In this document: piece by piece, positions 9,260 to 20,468 of the stretch
Position numbering within the stretch: position 1 is the stretch's first letter
Layout of the letters: the number at the start of each line of letters is the position of its first letter
Assembly (NCBI RefSeq): GCF_001311375.1
Contig: NZ_BBAS01000005.1
Location: 1-64,000 of the forward strand
DNA from: Limosilactobacillus equigenerosi DSM 18793 = JCM 14505
GTDB lineage: Bacteria; Bacillota; Bacilli; Lactobacillales; Lactobacillaceae
Direction of reading: 5' to 3'
DNA length: 64,000 nt
Made by a program: the position numbers and the translations under genes
The notes under the pieces: model-generated
Told to the model about the DNA's origin: nothing
Database searches by the model: none
What the model saw: the letters and a program-made list of their open reading frames with translations, nothing else

Positions 9260-9889
9260 TTAATCCTGCATACTAATTACCGGGACCATTACTTCAGGAG
9301 TAATTGGTTGCTCACCTCGAGTTGTTTTGCTTAATAAAAATTGTTGGCGCATTTGTCGACCAGCATTAGACGTTTGGAATCGATAAATCATCCGGTCACC
9401 TTTCACTTCCCAAAGCAAACCCGTTTGATTCACAATCGCAATTTTCCAAGTTCCAACCGTCCGTTGATTGACGCGTTGCGCTAATTTAGCTAACTGGGTT
9501 TCAACGGTAATTTTTTTAGTACTATACCCTGTCTTAACTAATTCTTGTTGAATCTGTTGACTAGCTTGACTTCCTAGCGAAATAACAATTTGACGTTGCT
9601 TAGGATTAACCATCGTTTGGTAGCCTTGTTTGGCTGTAAAATGAGTGGTCGTAATCGCCTCGTTAGTTACCCGTGGCACATATACTCGAAGATAGCCGAT
9701 CCAGCCCACCACGAGCCCAATCGCCACAACTAGTAACCACCGATAAATTGACCACTGCAGGCCGAATTTAGCCGATGAATTAGTTCTCGTGGTACGTGGA
9801 TCGAGGATTTGCGTTAAATCAAGCCCACAATTTGGACACTGCTTTGTCTCAGGGGTAATTGCGGCCCCACAATTTGGACAATACTTCAT
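9260..9889 (-). CDS. Zinc-ribbon single-pass membrane protein
   Basis: Starts MKYCPNCGAA with a second CPNCG at about 19, forming a zinc ribbon. One membrane helix follows (about 48-68), then an extracytoplasmic domain of about 140 residues. I chose the ATG at 9889 because GGGAGGT precedes it; an earlier reading from 9916 lacks such a site. The outer domain resembles no enzyme I recognise. It is 47 bases upstream of the PrsW-like gene in the same direction, so the two are probably one transcript. Confidence 0.65.
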   Translation of the reverse strand: MKYCPNCGAAITPETKQCPNCGLDLTQILDPRTTRTNSSAKFGLQWSIYRWLLVVAIGLVVGWIGYLRVYVPRVTNEAITTTHFTAKQGYQTMVNPKQRQIVISLGSQASQQIQQELVKTGYSTKKITVETQLAKLAQRVNQRTVGTWKIAIVNQTGLLWEVKGDRMIYRFQTSNAGRQMRQQFLLSKTTRGEQPITPEVMVPVISMQD

Positions 9890-10056
9890 TTTACTTACCT
9901 CCCTATTTATCAACAATATTTATTATTGAACGTTTTCTTACTAATTGAAAGTGGTTTTACCTTTTCTTAACTATGTTTAGAAAATTATTAAAATATTGGT
10001 GATGATATTAATGTTAAGTATACCAACAGGATTTGACATAGACCCTAAAAAAATCC

Positions 10057-10107
10057 AAAAAGCCAGTAACAATTGATTCCTTAATAATCAACCGTTACTG
10101 GCTTTTT
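10057..10107. terminator. Bidirectional terminator
   Basis: AAAAAGCCAGTAAC (10057-10070) pairs with GTTACTGGCTTTTT (10094-10107). On the minus strand the stem is followed by a T-rich tract and would end the P-type ATPase transcript. Confidence 0.8.
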
Positions 10108-10135
10108 TTTCTTTATGCGTAGATAGGACTAATAG

Positions 10136-12608
10136 TTAATTTTTTTCAAGAATTAACCGAACAATATTAATAATGAACATCCAAATAATGTTATATACCC
10201 AAATCAAAATAATCGTCTTAAGTGAAATTGCTGGAACTAACCAACCGAACAAACACATGCAAGCTGCCAAAATTTGTGTACAAATGATAGCCCAGAATAA
10301 AGCCTTAGCTGGGAATGGCCGTTGGAAGAACCACTTTGATTGACGAGTTACAAACAACAGCAAGTGTCCCGCAACAACTAATTGTAAGAACATTAACGTT
10401 TGTAACTGTGATTGATCAGTGATTCCGAAGATACTACCTGAACCGCTCCGAACTGCCATAAATTCATAAACTAACATAATCATTGATTGGATAACAGCAA
10501 CAACTCCCAAAATTGAAGAAGTGGTTAAAATCTGCTTCATCTGCCAACGAATTGGCTTATCTGAAACGGAAGTGTTATCATAGGCAATCGTCATAATTGG
10601 AATATCATCTAGAAGTGACATAATCACAATCATAATCGCCGTTAGTGGCGTAAACTTCAAGAAGATTGCAGACAAAACAACTAAGAACATAATCGTCATG
10701 GTCAAGGCAACCCGATAGATGGTATATGAGGTAATCCGTTCGAAAATCCGCCGGGCTTCATCAATAGCGGTTTTAATAACGGATAGACCTGGTGCCGTTA
10801 AAATTAATGCTGCTGCTGACCGTGCTGCATCTGTTGCTCCGGAAACTGCCGTTCCACAATCAGCTTGCTTAAGTGCAGGAGCATCATTAACTCCATCACC
10901 AGTCATAGCGACAATGTGACCACGCTTTTGCATCGCTTTCACAATTGCATATTTATGTTCAGGAAAGACCCGTGCAAATCCATCAGCAGCTTCAATCTTG
11001 TCTGCAATTTCATCTGGCACATTATCTGGATCCATATTATCTGGGAAGACATCAGCCGCATTTAAAATATTGGTTCCTAATCCTAACTGACGACATGTTT
11101 CAATGGCAATAGCAGTATCATCACCAGTAATCATCTTAACCGTAACGCCTTTGGCCTTAGCAGCTTCAATCGTAGCCTTAGAATCATCGCGTGGTGGATC
11201 AAACATTGAGAAAACCCCTAGGATCTTCCAAGTGTTCCCATCATCATTTGATTGGGCAACTCCCAGTGCCCGATAGCCATGAGAAGCTAATTGATCAACT
11301 AACTTGAAGATAGCATCTGATTCTTGCTTTTCTGGCTTAGCTAAATCAACAATTACTTGCGGTGCCCCTTTTGATACTCGAATTTGATTTCCTTTTGAGT
11401 CATGTGCTTGTGCTTCTGTTCGTTTAGAAACTGGATCAAACGGAACAAATTTATCAATTGTCCACTCTTTAAGCACTTGCTTATCTGCTAATGCATTAAT
11501 AACCGCAGTATCAATAGCATCATTATCTTCAATTTTTGAAGCCAATGCCCCCGCTAAAACGACTTCTTGTTCATCTTTAGCGTGATACAGCGTAGTATCC
11601 CCTAGGTTAATTGGTTCTTAGTTAATGTCCCCGTTTTATCGGAATACAAAATATCAATTCCGGCCATTTCTTCAATTGAAGAAAGCTTAGAAACAATTGC
11701 CTTTTCTTTAGATAAATTCAATGCCCCTAAAGCCAAGGTAACCGAGAATACCGTTGGCATGGCCACCGGTATTGAAGCTACCAATAGTACTAACACAAAC
11801 TGCAAGATATTCAATGCAGCACTCATATTCATACTGTGAGTTACAACGTCATTGTAAACGTCAAAAATCACCATGATAACTGCTAGGATAACCGCAATTA
11901 CAATTAAGTAGTTCCCAATTTGGAACATTGCTTGTTGCGCATGGCTCTTTGCTCCAGCCCCCGCAACTAGCTTTGCGGTCCGACCAAAGAATGTATGTTC
12001 ACCAGTTGCAATAACAACTGCTTCCATTTCACCTTGCTTAACAACTGAACCAGAGTAAGCTTCATCACCAATCTTTTTATTAGCAGCGATTGATTCACCA
12101 GTTAAAGCCGATTGATCAATTGAGGCATAATCCCCAGCAATTAACCGAAGATCAGCAGGAACAATTTGACCCAACCGAATCTTGATAATATCACCAGGAA
12201 CTAAGTTAGCTGCATCAATCGTTTGATACTTTCCATCCCGTAAGACATTGGCTTGCGGAGCCATCCCTTTTTTTTAAAGCAGCTAACGCACTAGAGGCCT
12301 TTTGTGATTGCCATAGGTCAATCGTAACGTTAAAGATCAACAATACCAAGATAATGATAAAATCATCAGTGACCAATAATCGCCGAAATAACTGCAGCAG
12401 CCTCAATCATGTACTCAATCGGTCCCATAAACGCATGAATCAATTTATGCATGAAAGTTTCTTCCTTGGCTTCCAATGCATTTGGTCCATATTGGGCTAA
12501 GCGCTTTTGAGCCTCAGCAGATGAAAGACCATTATTAGCATCAGCTTGTAAGTTGGCCATAACATCAATAATTGATGCTTTTTCCAAATCAATCTGACGA
12601 TCTGCCAT
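10136..12608 (-). CDS. P-type proton-efflux ATPase (P3A type, frameshifted here)
   Basis: Integral membrane pump resembling bacterial plasma-membrane H+-ATPases. In order it shows an N-terminal cation-transporter segment (SIIDVMANLQ, LAQYGPNALE), actuator motif ALTGES, phosphorylation motif DKTGTLTKN, nucleotide-binding domain, hinge TGDGVNDAPALKQAD and six C-terminal helices. The repaired length is about 820 residues, normal for the group. The start at 12608 follows GGAGGT. Three breaks are seen: near 12370, in an A run near 12275, and near 11605 where one A is missing. A proton-exporting role would fit the acid-tolerance genes beside it, but the ion is not proven by sequence. Confidence 0.8.
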
Positions 12609-12761
12609 AATACATACCTCCAAATGTAAATTAAAATCACTGATATATCGTTGTTATACGGTACATTATCATTGTAAAACTACATTTTTAATTTGTTAAT
12701 ACTTAGTAAAGAATTTTATGCAATCGTTAACAAATCTTAACGATTATATTAAAACGATTAC

Positions 12762-12794
12762 AAAAATGCAATTAATCTAATTAATTGCATTTTT
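12762..12794 (-). terminator. Terminator after the MFS efflux gene
   Basis: AAAAATGCAATTAA (12762-12775) pairs with TTAATTGCATTTTT (12781-12794) around a short loop, two bases beyond the MFS stop codon. Confidence 0.8.
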
Positions 12795-12796
12795 AA

Positions 12797-14233
12797 TTAC
12801 TGTTCAGTTTGATCAAGTTGTTGTTTTGTCTTAAAAAACCAAGAAATTATAATTCCTAATGATGCAAAACCAGCTGCTAATAAGAATGAAGCATGGTAAC
12901 CATTTAAAACAGCATCAACTTTTTCAGCTAATGAAGTTAAATGTTGTGAAGATTGACGGGTAACATCATCTAAAACAGACGTCATTAACGCAGTTCCAAT
13001 TGCTGCTGCTACTTGACGAATTGTATTATTAACCGCGCTTCCATCCGCAAATAAACTTACTGGTAATGAATTCATACCGGCCGTTGACGCTGGCATCATG
13101 ACCATTGAAATTCCTACCATACGAACCATATAAATAACGGAAATCCAAATAATTGGGAAGTTTTGATTAATCGTGACTAAGAATAATGTCCCAATGGTCA
13201 ATAAAGTCATCCCTGTAATCGTTAAGTACTTAGCCCCGTACTTATCAAATATCCGTCCCGTCACTGGACTAAGAATCCCAAACATACATGCACCAGGCAG
13301 CAAGACTAATCCTGATTCAAAAGCTGATAAGTGATGGATGGTCTGTAAATAAATTGGAATAATCATTTCTACCCCTACCATCGCCATTCTAACAATCGAA
13401 CTCAAAGTTGTACCAATAATAAATTGTGAATGCTTAAACACTCTAATTTCTAAAAATGGATGAGAAATTCTTAACTGACGGAAAAACATGATTCCGACGA
13501 TAATAACACCACAAATTAAAGACATAATGACTACTGGACTAGCCCAGCCATTCGTCCCAACCATCGAAAATCCATACAATAATAACCCAAACCCAAAAGT
13601 TGATAATATTAGTGACCATAAATCGAGTTTAGCATTCGTATTTTTAAGTACTGGATGAATAAAGAAACAACCTAAAATAATCACTAATAATACAATTGGA
13701 ACGATTAATCGGAATAAATCTCGCCAAGTCAGTGTATCAATGATAAAACCTGACAAAGTTGGACCAATCGCGGGGGCTAAACCAACCACAATTCCCGTAA
13801 ATCCCATTGCAGTTCCACGTTGTTCAGCTGGAAAAATAGTTAACATTATCGTCTGAATTAACGGAACCGTTATTCCAACAGCCAGTGCTTGTACTATACG
13901 GCCAATTAATAAAATCGCAAAGCTAGGAGCTAACCAACAGATAATCGTGCCAATTTCAAAAGTAGTCATTGCTCCAAGATATAAATATTTAGTATTAAGC
14001 CGATTACTTAGATACGCACTAACCGGAATCATCATTCCGTTAACCATTAGAAATCCAGTAGTTAGCCACTGAACCGTTGAGGTATTAACTGAAAAATACC
14101 GCATCAAAGTTGGATAAGCAGTTGCCAAAATCGTTTGATTTAACACCGTACAAAACGATCCCGCAATTAAGATAATAACCATTAATAATCGATTATACGG
14201 ATGCCCATTAACATCAACCGTTAATTGTCTCAT
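12797..14233 (-). CDS. MFS multidrug efflux transporter, DHA2 (EmrB/QacA) type
   Basis: The 478-residue protein has about 14 predicted membrane helices. Antiporter motif C is visible as GIVVGLAPAIGPTLSGFI near 150, and the motif A region carries SNRLNTKYLYLG near 80. DHA2 proteins expel drugs or organic cations in exchange for protons; the substrate cannot be read here. The gene is intact. An ABM-domain gene lies just upstream in the same direction. Confidence 0.85.
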   Translation of the reverse strand: MRQLTVDVNGHPYNRLLMVIILIAGSFCTVLNQTILATAYPTLMRYFSVNTSTVQWLTTGFLMVNGMMIPVSAYLSNRLNTKYLYLGAMTTFEIGTIICWLAPSFAILLIGRIVQALAVGITVPLIQTIMLTIFPAEQRGTAMGFTGIVVGLAPAIGPTLSGFIIDTLTWRDLFRLIVPIVLLVIILGCFFIHPVLKNTNAKLDLWSLILSTFGFGLLLYGFSMVGTNGWASPVVIMSLICGVIIVGIMFFRQLRISHPFLEIRVFKHSQFIIGTTLSSIVRMAMVGVEMIIPIYLQTIHHLSAFESGLVLLPGACMFGILSPVTGRIFDKYGAKYLTITGMTLLTIGTLFLVTINQNFPIIWISVIYMVRMVGISMVMMPASTAGMNSLPVSLFADGSAVNNTIRQVAAAIGTALMTSVLDDVTRQSSQHLTSLAEKVDAVLNGYHASFLLAAGFASLGIIISWFFKTKQQLDQTEQ

Positions 14234-14310
14234 TTCACCACTTCCCTTTTATCTTAATCCCATCGATTAAAAATGACGATCTGTTATTACCACAGGTCAT
14301 CATCATCAAA

Positions 14311-14804
14311 TTAATCTAAAAACTTAAAATCCTCATGGTAATACAATTGATCAATATTTTTGCATAATTATGATTAAATTGTGTTAACTCACGATGTTCG
14401 TTACTTTGTTGCCATGCTTGGAGTGCCTTTGAGTCTTTCCAACACGTTAACACCGCAACATTTGACGTATTTCTTGCATCTTTTAACCAATACATTCCAT
14501 TACAACCTTCATGATCTTCAGTCATGAATTTTTGTAATTTAGTTTGCCAAATTTCTTGTTCATCATTTCCTAATTTAAATACTTCAATCCGTGAAATTCC
14601 AATTAACTTAGCCGCTTGACTTTGCCCCCAAATTTGATAACTAATTGGAGTGGTGTAAATACTTTCAGCATGGCCTGTTAAATCAAACAATGCATACCGA
14701 TTATGATCTAATTCATACGCTAATCGCAAATTTCGCTTTGGGTTATCTGCTTTAACCATCTTCATAATTGATTCTGAACCCGTTGTATAGTGTAAATACT
14801 TCAT
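14311..14804 (-). CDS. ABM (dimeric alpha-beta barrel) domain protein, copy 1 (frameshifted)
   Basis: About 163 residues, closely similar along its whole length to the gene at 21138-21632 (both begin YLHYTTGSESIMKMVKADN after two or three residues). The central to C-terminal part (FMTEDHEGCNGMYWLKD, NVAVLTCWKD, FNHNYA) looks like an antibiotic-biosynthesis-monooxygenase fold, a family that includes quinol monooxygenases and haem-degrading proteins. Comparison with the other copy shows one missing base near 14360. Repairing it restores the shared C terminus DQLYYHEDFKFLD and a stop at 14311. Domain assignment is moderate; function is unknown. Confidence 0.55.
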
Positions 14805-14843
14805 TTATATCACCTCCTAATGTTACATTGACTAAAAAAAAGC

Positions 14844-14866
14844 CTTCAAATTAACAAAATTTGAAG
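14844..14866 (-). terminator. Terminator after the AEC transporter gene
   Basis: On the minus strand CTTCAAATT pairs with AATTTGAAG and is followed by GC and eight T. It marks the end of the oxalate operon. Confidence 0.75.
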
Positions 14867-14915
14867 ACTAATTTGTTAAAGTAAAATAATCCTTTATTTG
14901 ATTTTCAACTAAATC

Positions 14916-16067
14916 CTAAAACCAGCTCGCAATTAATGGCAGGGCCCAAATCCAGAAGATACACGTAACCGCAAAACCAATTGTTGAAATTGCAACTGAG
15001 TTAGCTCCTTCTTTAACGTAAATATTGTAACGACTGGAAATAATGATTCCTGAAAATGCCGGTGGTAGCGCTGTTGCTAAACAAAGCATCGCAACCTTAT
15101 TGGGATCACTACCCATGCCACAAATGTAAGCAGCTGCAACAATTATCGCAGGAGTCAAAATTAACCGATAGAATGTGTTCCATAAAGCTTCTTTATCAAT
15201 CGAGAATTTAACCGTTGATAATGCCAGTCCAGCAGCCAAAACTGCCACCCCAGAATTAGCCTTTGCAATCAAACTAAATGATGGTGCCCAACTAGCTGGC
15301 ATATGGAAACCAATCAACACTAAAATCACCGCCAATAATGGAGCCGCCGCCACTGGTTGCTTAACTGCATTCCAAATTGATTCTCCAATTGAATTATTCA
15401 ATTTACTTTGTTGAGCATGTCGATGATATTCGGCCCGAATTAAATCAATTTCACGATTAATCCCCGTTTCCTTGAGAATTGCCGCTTCATCATCCGTAAT
15501 TGGCGTATTTTGACTTACTTTAGCTAATGAATTAGCATCCATTCCTAACGTTTTCTTTTGATCACTCTGTTCTTGATAATCTTGGTTTGCTGCCCGTTGT
15601 TCAGCTTGCCCCTTATTGATTAAAGCTAGTCCAATTGGAATCGTAATTGCATTAACCACAATTGAAACAATCCCAATCACTAAGTTCGTTGTTACACTAT
15701 TTCCATAAATTGGATCTAACACCGCAAAGCCTAAAAAACCAATTGTTGGCGAGCCAGCAATTAAGGCACACACCGCCGCCTCTTGTGTTGAGCGATGAAA
15801 CATCTTTTTATCAAGCCAGTAACTAAGTAAAAATAATCCTGTAACTCCAAAAATCGAAATTAAGGTCAAAACAATATCCTTAGCAAACATTGCACGTGTT
15901 GCCTTAATTATTGACACAAATAGCGCTGCCGGTAATGCAATATTCAACACTAATTTATTCAAACCTTGTCGTTGATCATCATCAAATACCGTTAGCTTGC
16001 CACATATGTACCCTAAAATCATAATGACTAAAATCGGCACAATATCATTTATAAGAATTCCCTTCAT
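14916..16067 (-). CDS. AEC-family carrier, candidate oxalate/formate or organic-acid transporter
   Basis: The 383-residue membrane protein of the auxin efflux carrier family (PF03547) has two bundles of about five helices separated by a hydrophilic loop (about 165-225) rich in Gln, Asp and Lys. Related bacterial proteins carry malate, malonate or other small acids. It is the last gene of oxc-frc-CoA-transferase-AEC, 16 bases after the CoA-transferase, so uptake of oxalate or exchange with formate is a reasonable inference. No OxlT-type exchanger is present in the window. Confidence 0.75.
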   Translation of the reverse strand: MKGILINDIVPILVIMILGYICGKLTVFDDDQRQGLNKLVLNIALPAALFVSIIKATRAMFAKDIVLTLISIFGVTGLFLLSYWLDKKMFHRSTQEAAVCALIAGSPTIGFLGFAVLDPIYGNSVTTNLVIGIVSIVVNAITIPIGLALINKGQAEQRAANQDYQEQSDQKKTLGMDANSLAKVSQNTPITDDEAAILKETGINREIDLIRAEYHRHAQQSKLNNSIGESIWNAVKQPVAAAPLLAVILVLIGFHMPASWAPSFSLIAKANSGVAVLAAGLALSTVKFSIDKEALWNTFYRLILTPAIIVAAAYICGMGSDPNKVAMLCLATALPPAFSGIIISSRYNIYVKEGANSVAISTIGFAVTCIFWIWALPLIASWF

Positions 16068-16083
16068 TATTGTTCACCTGATT

Positions 16084-17283
16084 TCATTCTTTGAATTCAG
16101 TCCGAATTTGATTTTCATTTTCATTATACTTTGGTGCATCCGTTTGCAATCCGTATGAATTCCAGGTCCCATATTTTAATGGGTTTCCCATTACCTTATT
16201 ACCATCCGGCAGTGTCTTAACCATTCCACGAGCAACTACTTGTGGTAACCGTCTAGTATCATCGATATTCATCACTACCCCATTAGGTACCCCAGCTGAG
16301 GTTAATAATTGTTCCCAAACTGCCGCTGGCTTAGTTTGTAAAACCGATTCTAGATGGGCTTTGACTAATTGCCAATTGGCTACCCGCAAGTCATTAGTCT
16401 TCATTTGAACATCATCTTGCCATTCTGGATGGTTCAAGGCATTTACTAGTAACGACCATAGGTGGTCATTCCCACAACAAATTGCTAATGGTTGATCTTG
16501 ACAGGCGAACGTATCGAATGGATACATATAAGGATGACGATTACCAATCCGATGTGGTACTTGATTTAATCCTAATGAAGTCATCAAGTCTTGTGACATT
16601 AAACTCATTGTTGCATCGAGCATAGCTACATCAACCGTCGTTCCTTTACCAGTCTTTTCCCGTGCATACAATGCCGTTGTAATCGCTGCATATCCTAGCA
16701 TTCCTGCAACAATATCAGAAACTGATGTACCAACCCGAGTTGCCGGTCCATCTGAAGCCCCCGTTGCATCCATAATTCCTGAGATTGCTTGCACAATTGT
16801 ATCGTAAGCAGCTTGTTGACTCATCGGACCATATTGACCAAAGCCAGAAATCGACGCCACGATCAGTCGGGGATTTTGTTTAACTAATTCTTCTGGGTCT
16901 AACCCTAGCCGTTTCATCACCCCTGGTCGGAAATTTTCAACAACAATATCCGCACGAGCAATCATCCGTTTCAACAGGTCAAAATCCGCTGCATCTTTAA
17001 AATCGAGTGCAATCGATTCCTTCCCGGCATTAGCAATCCGAAAATACTCACTTGATCCATCCGTCAGATACGGACCCATTGAACGAGTATCATCACCACT
17101 GCCTTTACGTTCCACGTGAATTACACGCGCACCACCATCAGCTAGCATTCGCGTACAAGTTGGACCTGATAAAACATGAGTTAAATCGATTACCAACAAA
17201 CCAGCTAATGGATATGGTCGTTGGCGACTTAAATGTGCATTTTGTGCTGCTGCCGTCGAATAATCTGGTTCACTTTTTACCAT
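16084..17283 (-). CDS. CaiB/BaiF class III CoA-transferase (second in oxalate operon)
   Basis: At 399 residues it is a full-length class III CoA-transferase. It shows VIDLTHVLSGPTCTRML near the N terminus, VVENFRPGVMKRLG at about 115 and the likely catalytic Asp in GTSVSDIVAGM, aligned with Asp169 of formyl-CoA transferase. It is diverged from the neighbouring Frc and lacks that protein's ALGDSNSGMH and VRIKLRDQ-like segments, so it probably uses another donor or acceptor. An acetyl- or succinyl-CoA:oxalate transferase that primes the Frc cycle is one guess. It follows frc by 24 bases. Confidence 0.8.
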   Translation of the reverse strand: MVKSEPDYSTAAAQNAHLSRQRPYPLAGLLVIDLTHVLSGPTCTRMLADGGARVIHVERKGSGDDTRSMGPYLTDGSSEYFRIANAGKESIALDFKDAADFDLLKRMIARADIVVENFRPGVMKRLGLDPEELVKQNPRLIVASISGFGQYGPMSQQAAYDTIVQAISGIMDATGASDGPATRVGTSVSDIVAGMLGYAAITTALYAREKTGKGTTVDVAMLDATMSLMSQDLMTSLGLNQVPHRIGNRHPYMYPFDTFACQDQPLAICCGNDHLWSLLVNALNHPEWQDDVQMKTNDLRVANWQLVKAHLESVLQTKPAAVWEQLLTSAGVPNGVVMNIDDTRRLPQVVARGMVKTLPDGNKVMGNPLKYGTWNSYGLQTDAPKYNENENQIRTEFKE

Positions 17284-17307
17284 CCGTCAACCTCCACGTC
17301 TTAACGA

Positions 17308-18643
17308 CTATTCATTTCCTTTGATTACTTCTCGGCGAGGATTCTTAGGACCACGAGCCTTAGCGATAACACCATCGGCTTCAAGTTGATGAATTTGGTC
17401 AACATCATAACCTAAATCAGTTAAAATTTCATCGTTATTTTCTCCTAAATCAGGAGCCCGGTGATAGTCAGGCTTGTAATTACTCATCGTGAATGGTAAT
17501 CCAATCGTCTTGAACTTACCCCGGTTACCACCTTGATCAATCGTAACAATCGTCCCATCACTGTTTAATTCTGGATCGTTTTCCAATTCGTACCAGTCAA
17601 TAACAGGACCAACTGGTACGCCAGCTTCACCTAATTTTTGCGTTAATTCATACTTATCATATTGCTTTGTATACGATTCAATTAATGGATAAATTTCTTC
17701 TTTGTGTAGTTGACGATGTTGCCAGTCTTGGAACCGTTCATCATCAATCCATTCTGGATGCCCCATCGTATTAGCAATGGCTTCCCAACTCTTATTAGAG
17801 TCTTGAATAACGATATAAACATATGCGTTTGGATCAGTTTCCCAACCCTTGGCTTTATACGTCCAACCGATTACTTCACCACCTTCAGTGTTTTCTGCCC
17901 GTGGAACTGCTTTCCCCCACTTGTAATTAGGGTAGACAGCATAGTGTGGTAAAGCGCCCAAATTATCAAGCATTACTTGGTCACGTAATTTAATCCGGCA
18001 TAGATTAATCACAGCATTCCGCATTGATTGGTAAACGAATGTTCCTTCACCGGTCCGTTCACGTTGCATTAAGGCCGCTAGAATACCAATTGTCAAATGC
18101 ATTCCTGAGTTAGAATCACCTAAGGCAGCGGCTGATTGAGTCGGTGTATTATGTTTACCATCGTTCCAACCAGTCGCAGAAGCAGCACCACCCGCTGCTT
18201 GAGCTACTGGTTCGTAGGCTTTAACATCTTCAAACCGGGAACCTTGATTAAAACCTTTTAATGATCCCATAATTAAACGCGGATTAATCTTGTGAACATC
18301 TTCCCAACCAAAGCCGGCTCGTTCAGCGGCTCCAGGCTTAACATTTTCAATAAAGACATCGGCCTTTTTTTAATAAGTCCGTCATAATCTTTTTGCCTGC
18401 TTCAGATTTAATATTTAATGTTAATGATTTCTTATTAGCATTTAATTGAAGATAATACATTCCCCATGAGTCTTGAATATCTAATAATTGATTTCGAGTT
18501 GGATCACCCGTATCAGGACGTTCAATCTTAATAACTTCAGCCCCTAACCAAGCTAACAATTGTGTACATGAAGGACCAGATTGTACTTGCGTCCAGTCAA
18601 CAACTTTAATTCCCTTTAATGGGGCATTTTCATTTACTGTCAT
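17308..18643 (-). CDS. frc: Formyl-CoA:oxalate CoA-transferase (frameshifted here)
   Basis: Moves CoA from formyl-CoA to oxalate, giving oxalyl-CoA for the next enzyme. It closely follows the Oxalobacter Frc pattern: VVDWTQVQSGPSCTQLL at the N terminus, GSLKGFNQGSRFEDVKAYE, catalytic Asp in ALGDSNSGMH, NLCRIKLRDQ, and KGWETDPNAYVY. The repaired length is about 445 residues. The frame breaks in an A run near 18365, where one extra A separates LLKK from ADVFIENVKPGA. It lies 24 bases after oxc in the same operon. Confidence 0.9.
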
Positions 18644-18667
18644 GATTAAATCCTCCTTTAATTCAAG

Positions 18668-20362
18668 TTACTTCTTTAATGCTAATTTTGGATTCAGGTT
18701 ACCAATGTGACCAGATTCCTTACCCATTGCCGGATCAATTGCCACATTAATCAAATTTGGCCGTCCTGAAGCCATCGCTTGATTGAAGATCCGTTCCATT
18801 TCATCGGCTGTTGTTACAAAGTAACTATCACCTCCAAAGGCTTCGGCAATCTTTTCGTAGTGAGCCTTTGCATCTAACATTGTTGGTCCCGGTTGATCAG
18901 CAACCTGGCGATCAGTTCCGTTATAAATTCCACCATTATTAACAACAACAACTGTAACAGGTAATTGATACCGGCAAATGGTTTCCATTTCCATACCGTC
19001 AAATCCAAAGGCACTATCACCTTCTAAGGCAACAACTGGCTGACCAGTTTCAACTGCTGCTGCAATTGCATAACCTAAACCAATTCCCATTACCCCCCAA
19101 GTACCAGTATCTAACCGGTGACGAGGTAATTTCATATCAATCATATTCCGACCAATATCAAGCGTATTGGCCCCTTCGCTAACTAGATATGTTTCTGGGT
19201 GAGCAGCAAAGTATTCATTAATTGGTGCTAAGACACCGTAATATCCTAATTTATCATTGACTTTTGCATCTGCACCCGTTTAGCCATTTTTTTCAATATT
19301 TGCATTCTTTTTGATATTTAATTCTGTTAACCAAGCAGCATCTGTTTTAAAGTTGGTTGCTTGTAATCCGCTTAATATCAATTCAAGACTTGAAATTAAA
19401 TCCCCTTGTACAGGAGCAGCAATTGGTTGGTTAGAATCAAATTCATCCGCACAAATATCTAATTGAACAAATTTTGCATCGGCATTAAATGTTGCGCTGC
19501 CCCATGTGATAACATCCAGTTCAACCGAGCACCAACTAAAATTACTACATCTGCTTCCTTCAATGCTAATGAACGAGCTGCAGCCGCTGAATGTGCTTCG
19601 CCATCTGGAATTAATCCTTTGGCCATTGACATTGGTAAGAACGGCAGGTCTGTTTGTTGAACTAACGCTTGTAGTTGCTTTTCAGCTTGTGCATACGCAG
19701 CCCCTTTTCCTAAAATTAATAGTGGTTTTTTTAGCGCCTTTAATCACATCAACGGCCCGCGTGATGGCATTGGAACTAGGTAATTGAGCTGGATCTGGAT
19801 CAACCAGCGGGTAAATGGCAGGTTGAACAGCATCTGGTGATACTAATTGTCCAATCGTATCTGCTGGTAAGTCTAGGTATACCCCACCAGGCCGACCAGA
19901 AACCGCTGTCCGAATTGCACGAGCAACAGCTAAGCCCATGTCTTCAGCTCGGTCAACCCGGTATGCTTTTTTTACAAAATGGTTTAGCGACATTATATTG
20001 ATCAAGCCCTTCATAATCACCTTGATCTAAATCGATGATATGACGCTCTGATGAACCGAAATCATAATTAATGGGAAACAATTTTTAGTTGCTTGAGCTA
20101 AGGCTGTTAATCCATTTAAGAATCCCGGTGCAGAAACAGTTAAAGCCACTCCTGGTTTTTGAGTTAAATAGCCAGCAATTGCAGCTGCATCAACAGCCGC
20201 ATCTTCACGCCGAAAGCCAAAATACTTCATCCCCTTTAACTGAGCTAATCGAGCAAAATCAGTTACTGGAATACCAACTAACCCATACATATTTTCTAAT
20301 CCATTAGTTTGAAGCGCATCAATAAGTAATTCCGCTCCACTCTTCATTTCATTTTCTGCCAT
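18668..20362 (-). CDS. oxc: Oxalyl-CoA decarboxylase (frameshifted here)
   Basis: Thiamine-diphosphate enzyme that converts oxalyl-CoA to formyl-CoA and CO2, consuming a proton. The N-terminal domain begins [17 protein letters not shown] and contains [16 protein letters not shown] and [16 protein letters not shown]. The C-terminal cofactor domain has [19 protein letters not shown] and [15 protein letters not shown] with [10 protein letters not shown]. The start at 20362 follows GGAGGT. At least five breaks occur (near 20050, 19975, 19730, 19480 and 19285), mostly in A or T runs. Repair gives about 565 residues, the family's usual length. The protein appears complete apart from indels. Confidence 0.88.
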
Positions 20363-20454
20363 AATGTTTACCTCCATTTGACAATTATGAGTTTGGATTG
20401 AAGTTATTTAAATTCCTTAACTTCACTTTCATTATGATATTGGCACCAACAAAA

Positions 20455-20468
20455 TGAAAGCGTTTTAA
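20455..20468 (-). promoter_or_regulatory. Candidate cre (CcpA) box at the oxc promoter
   Basis: TTAAAACGCTTTCA on the minus strand matches the cre consensus TGWAARCGYTWNCW at 13 of 14 positions. It overlaps a weak -35 (TTTCAT), which is 17 bases from CATAAT. It lies about 95 bases before the oxc start, a position that would allow catabolite repression. Confidence 0.5.
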
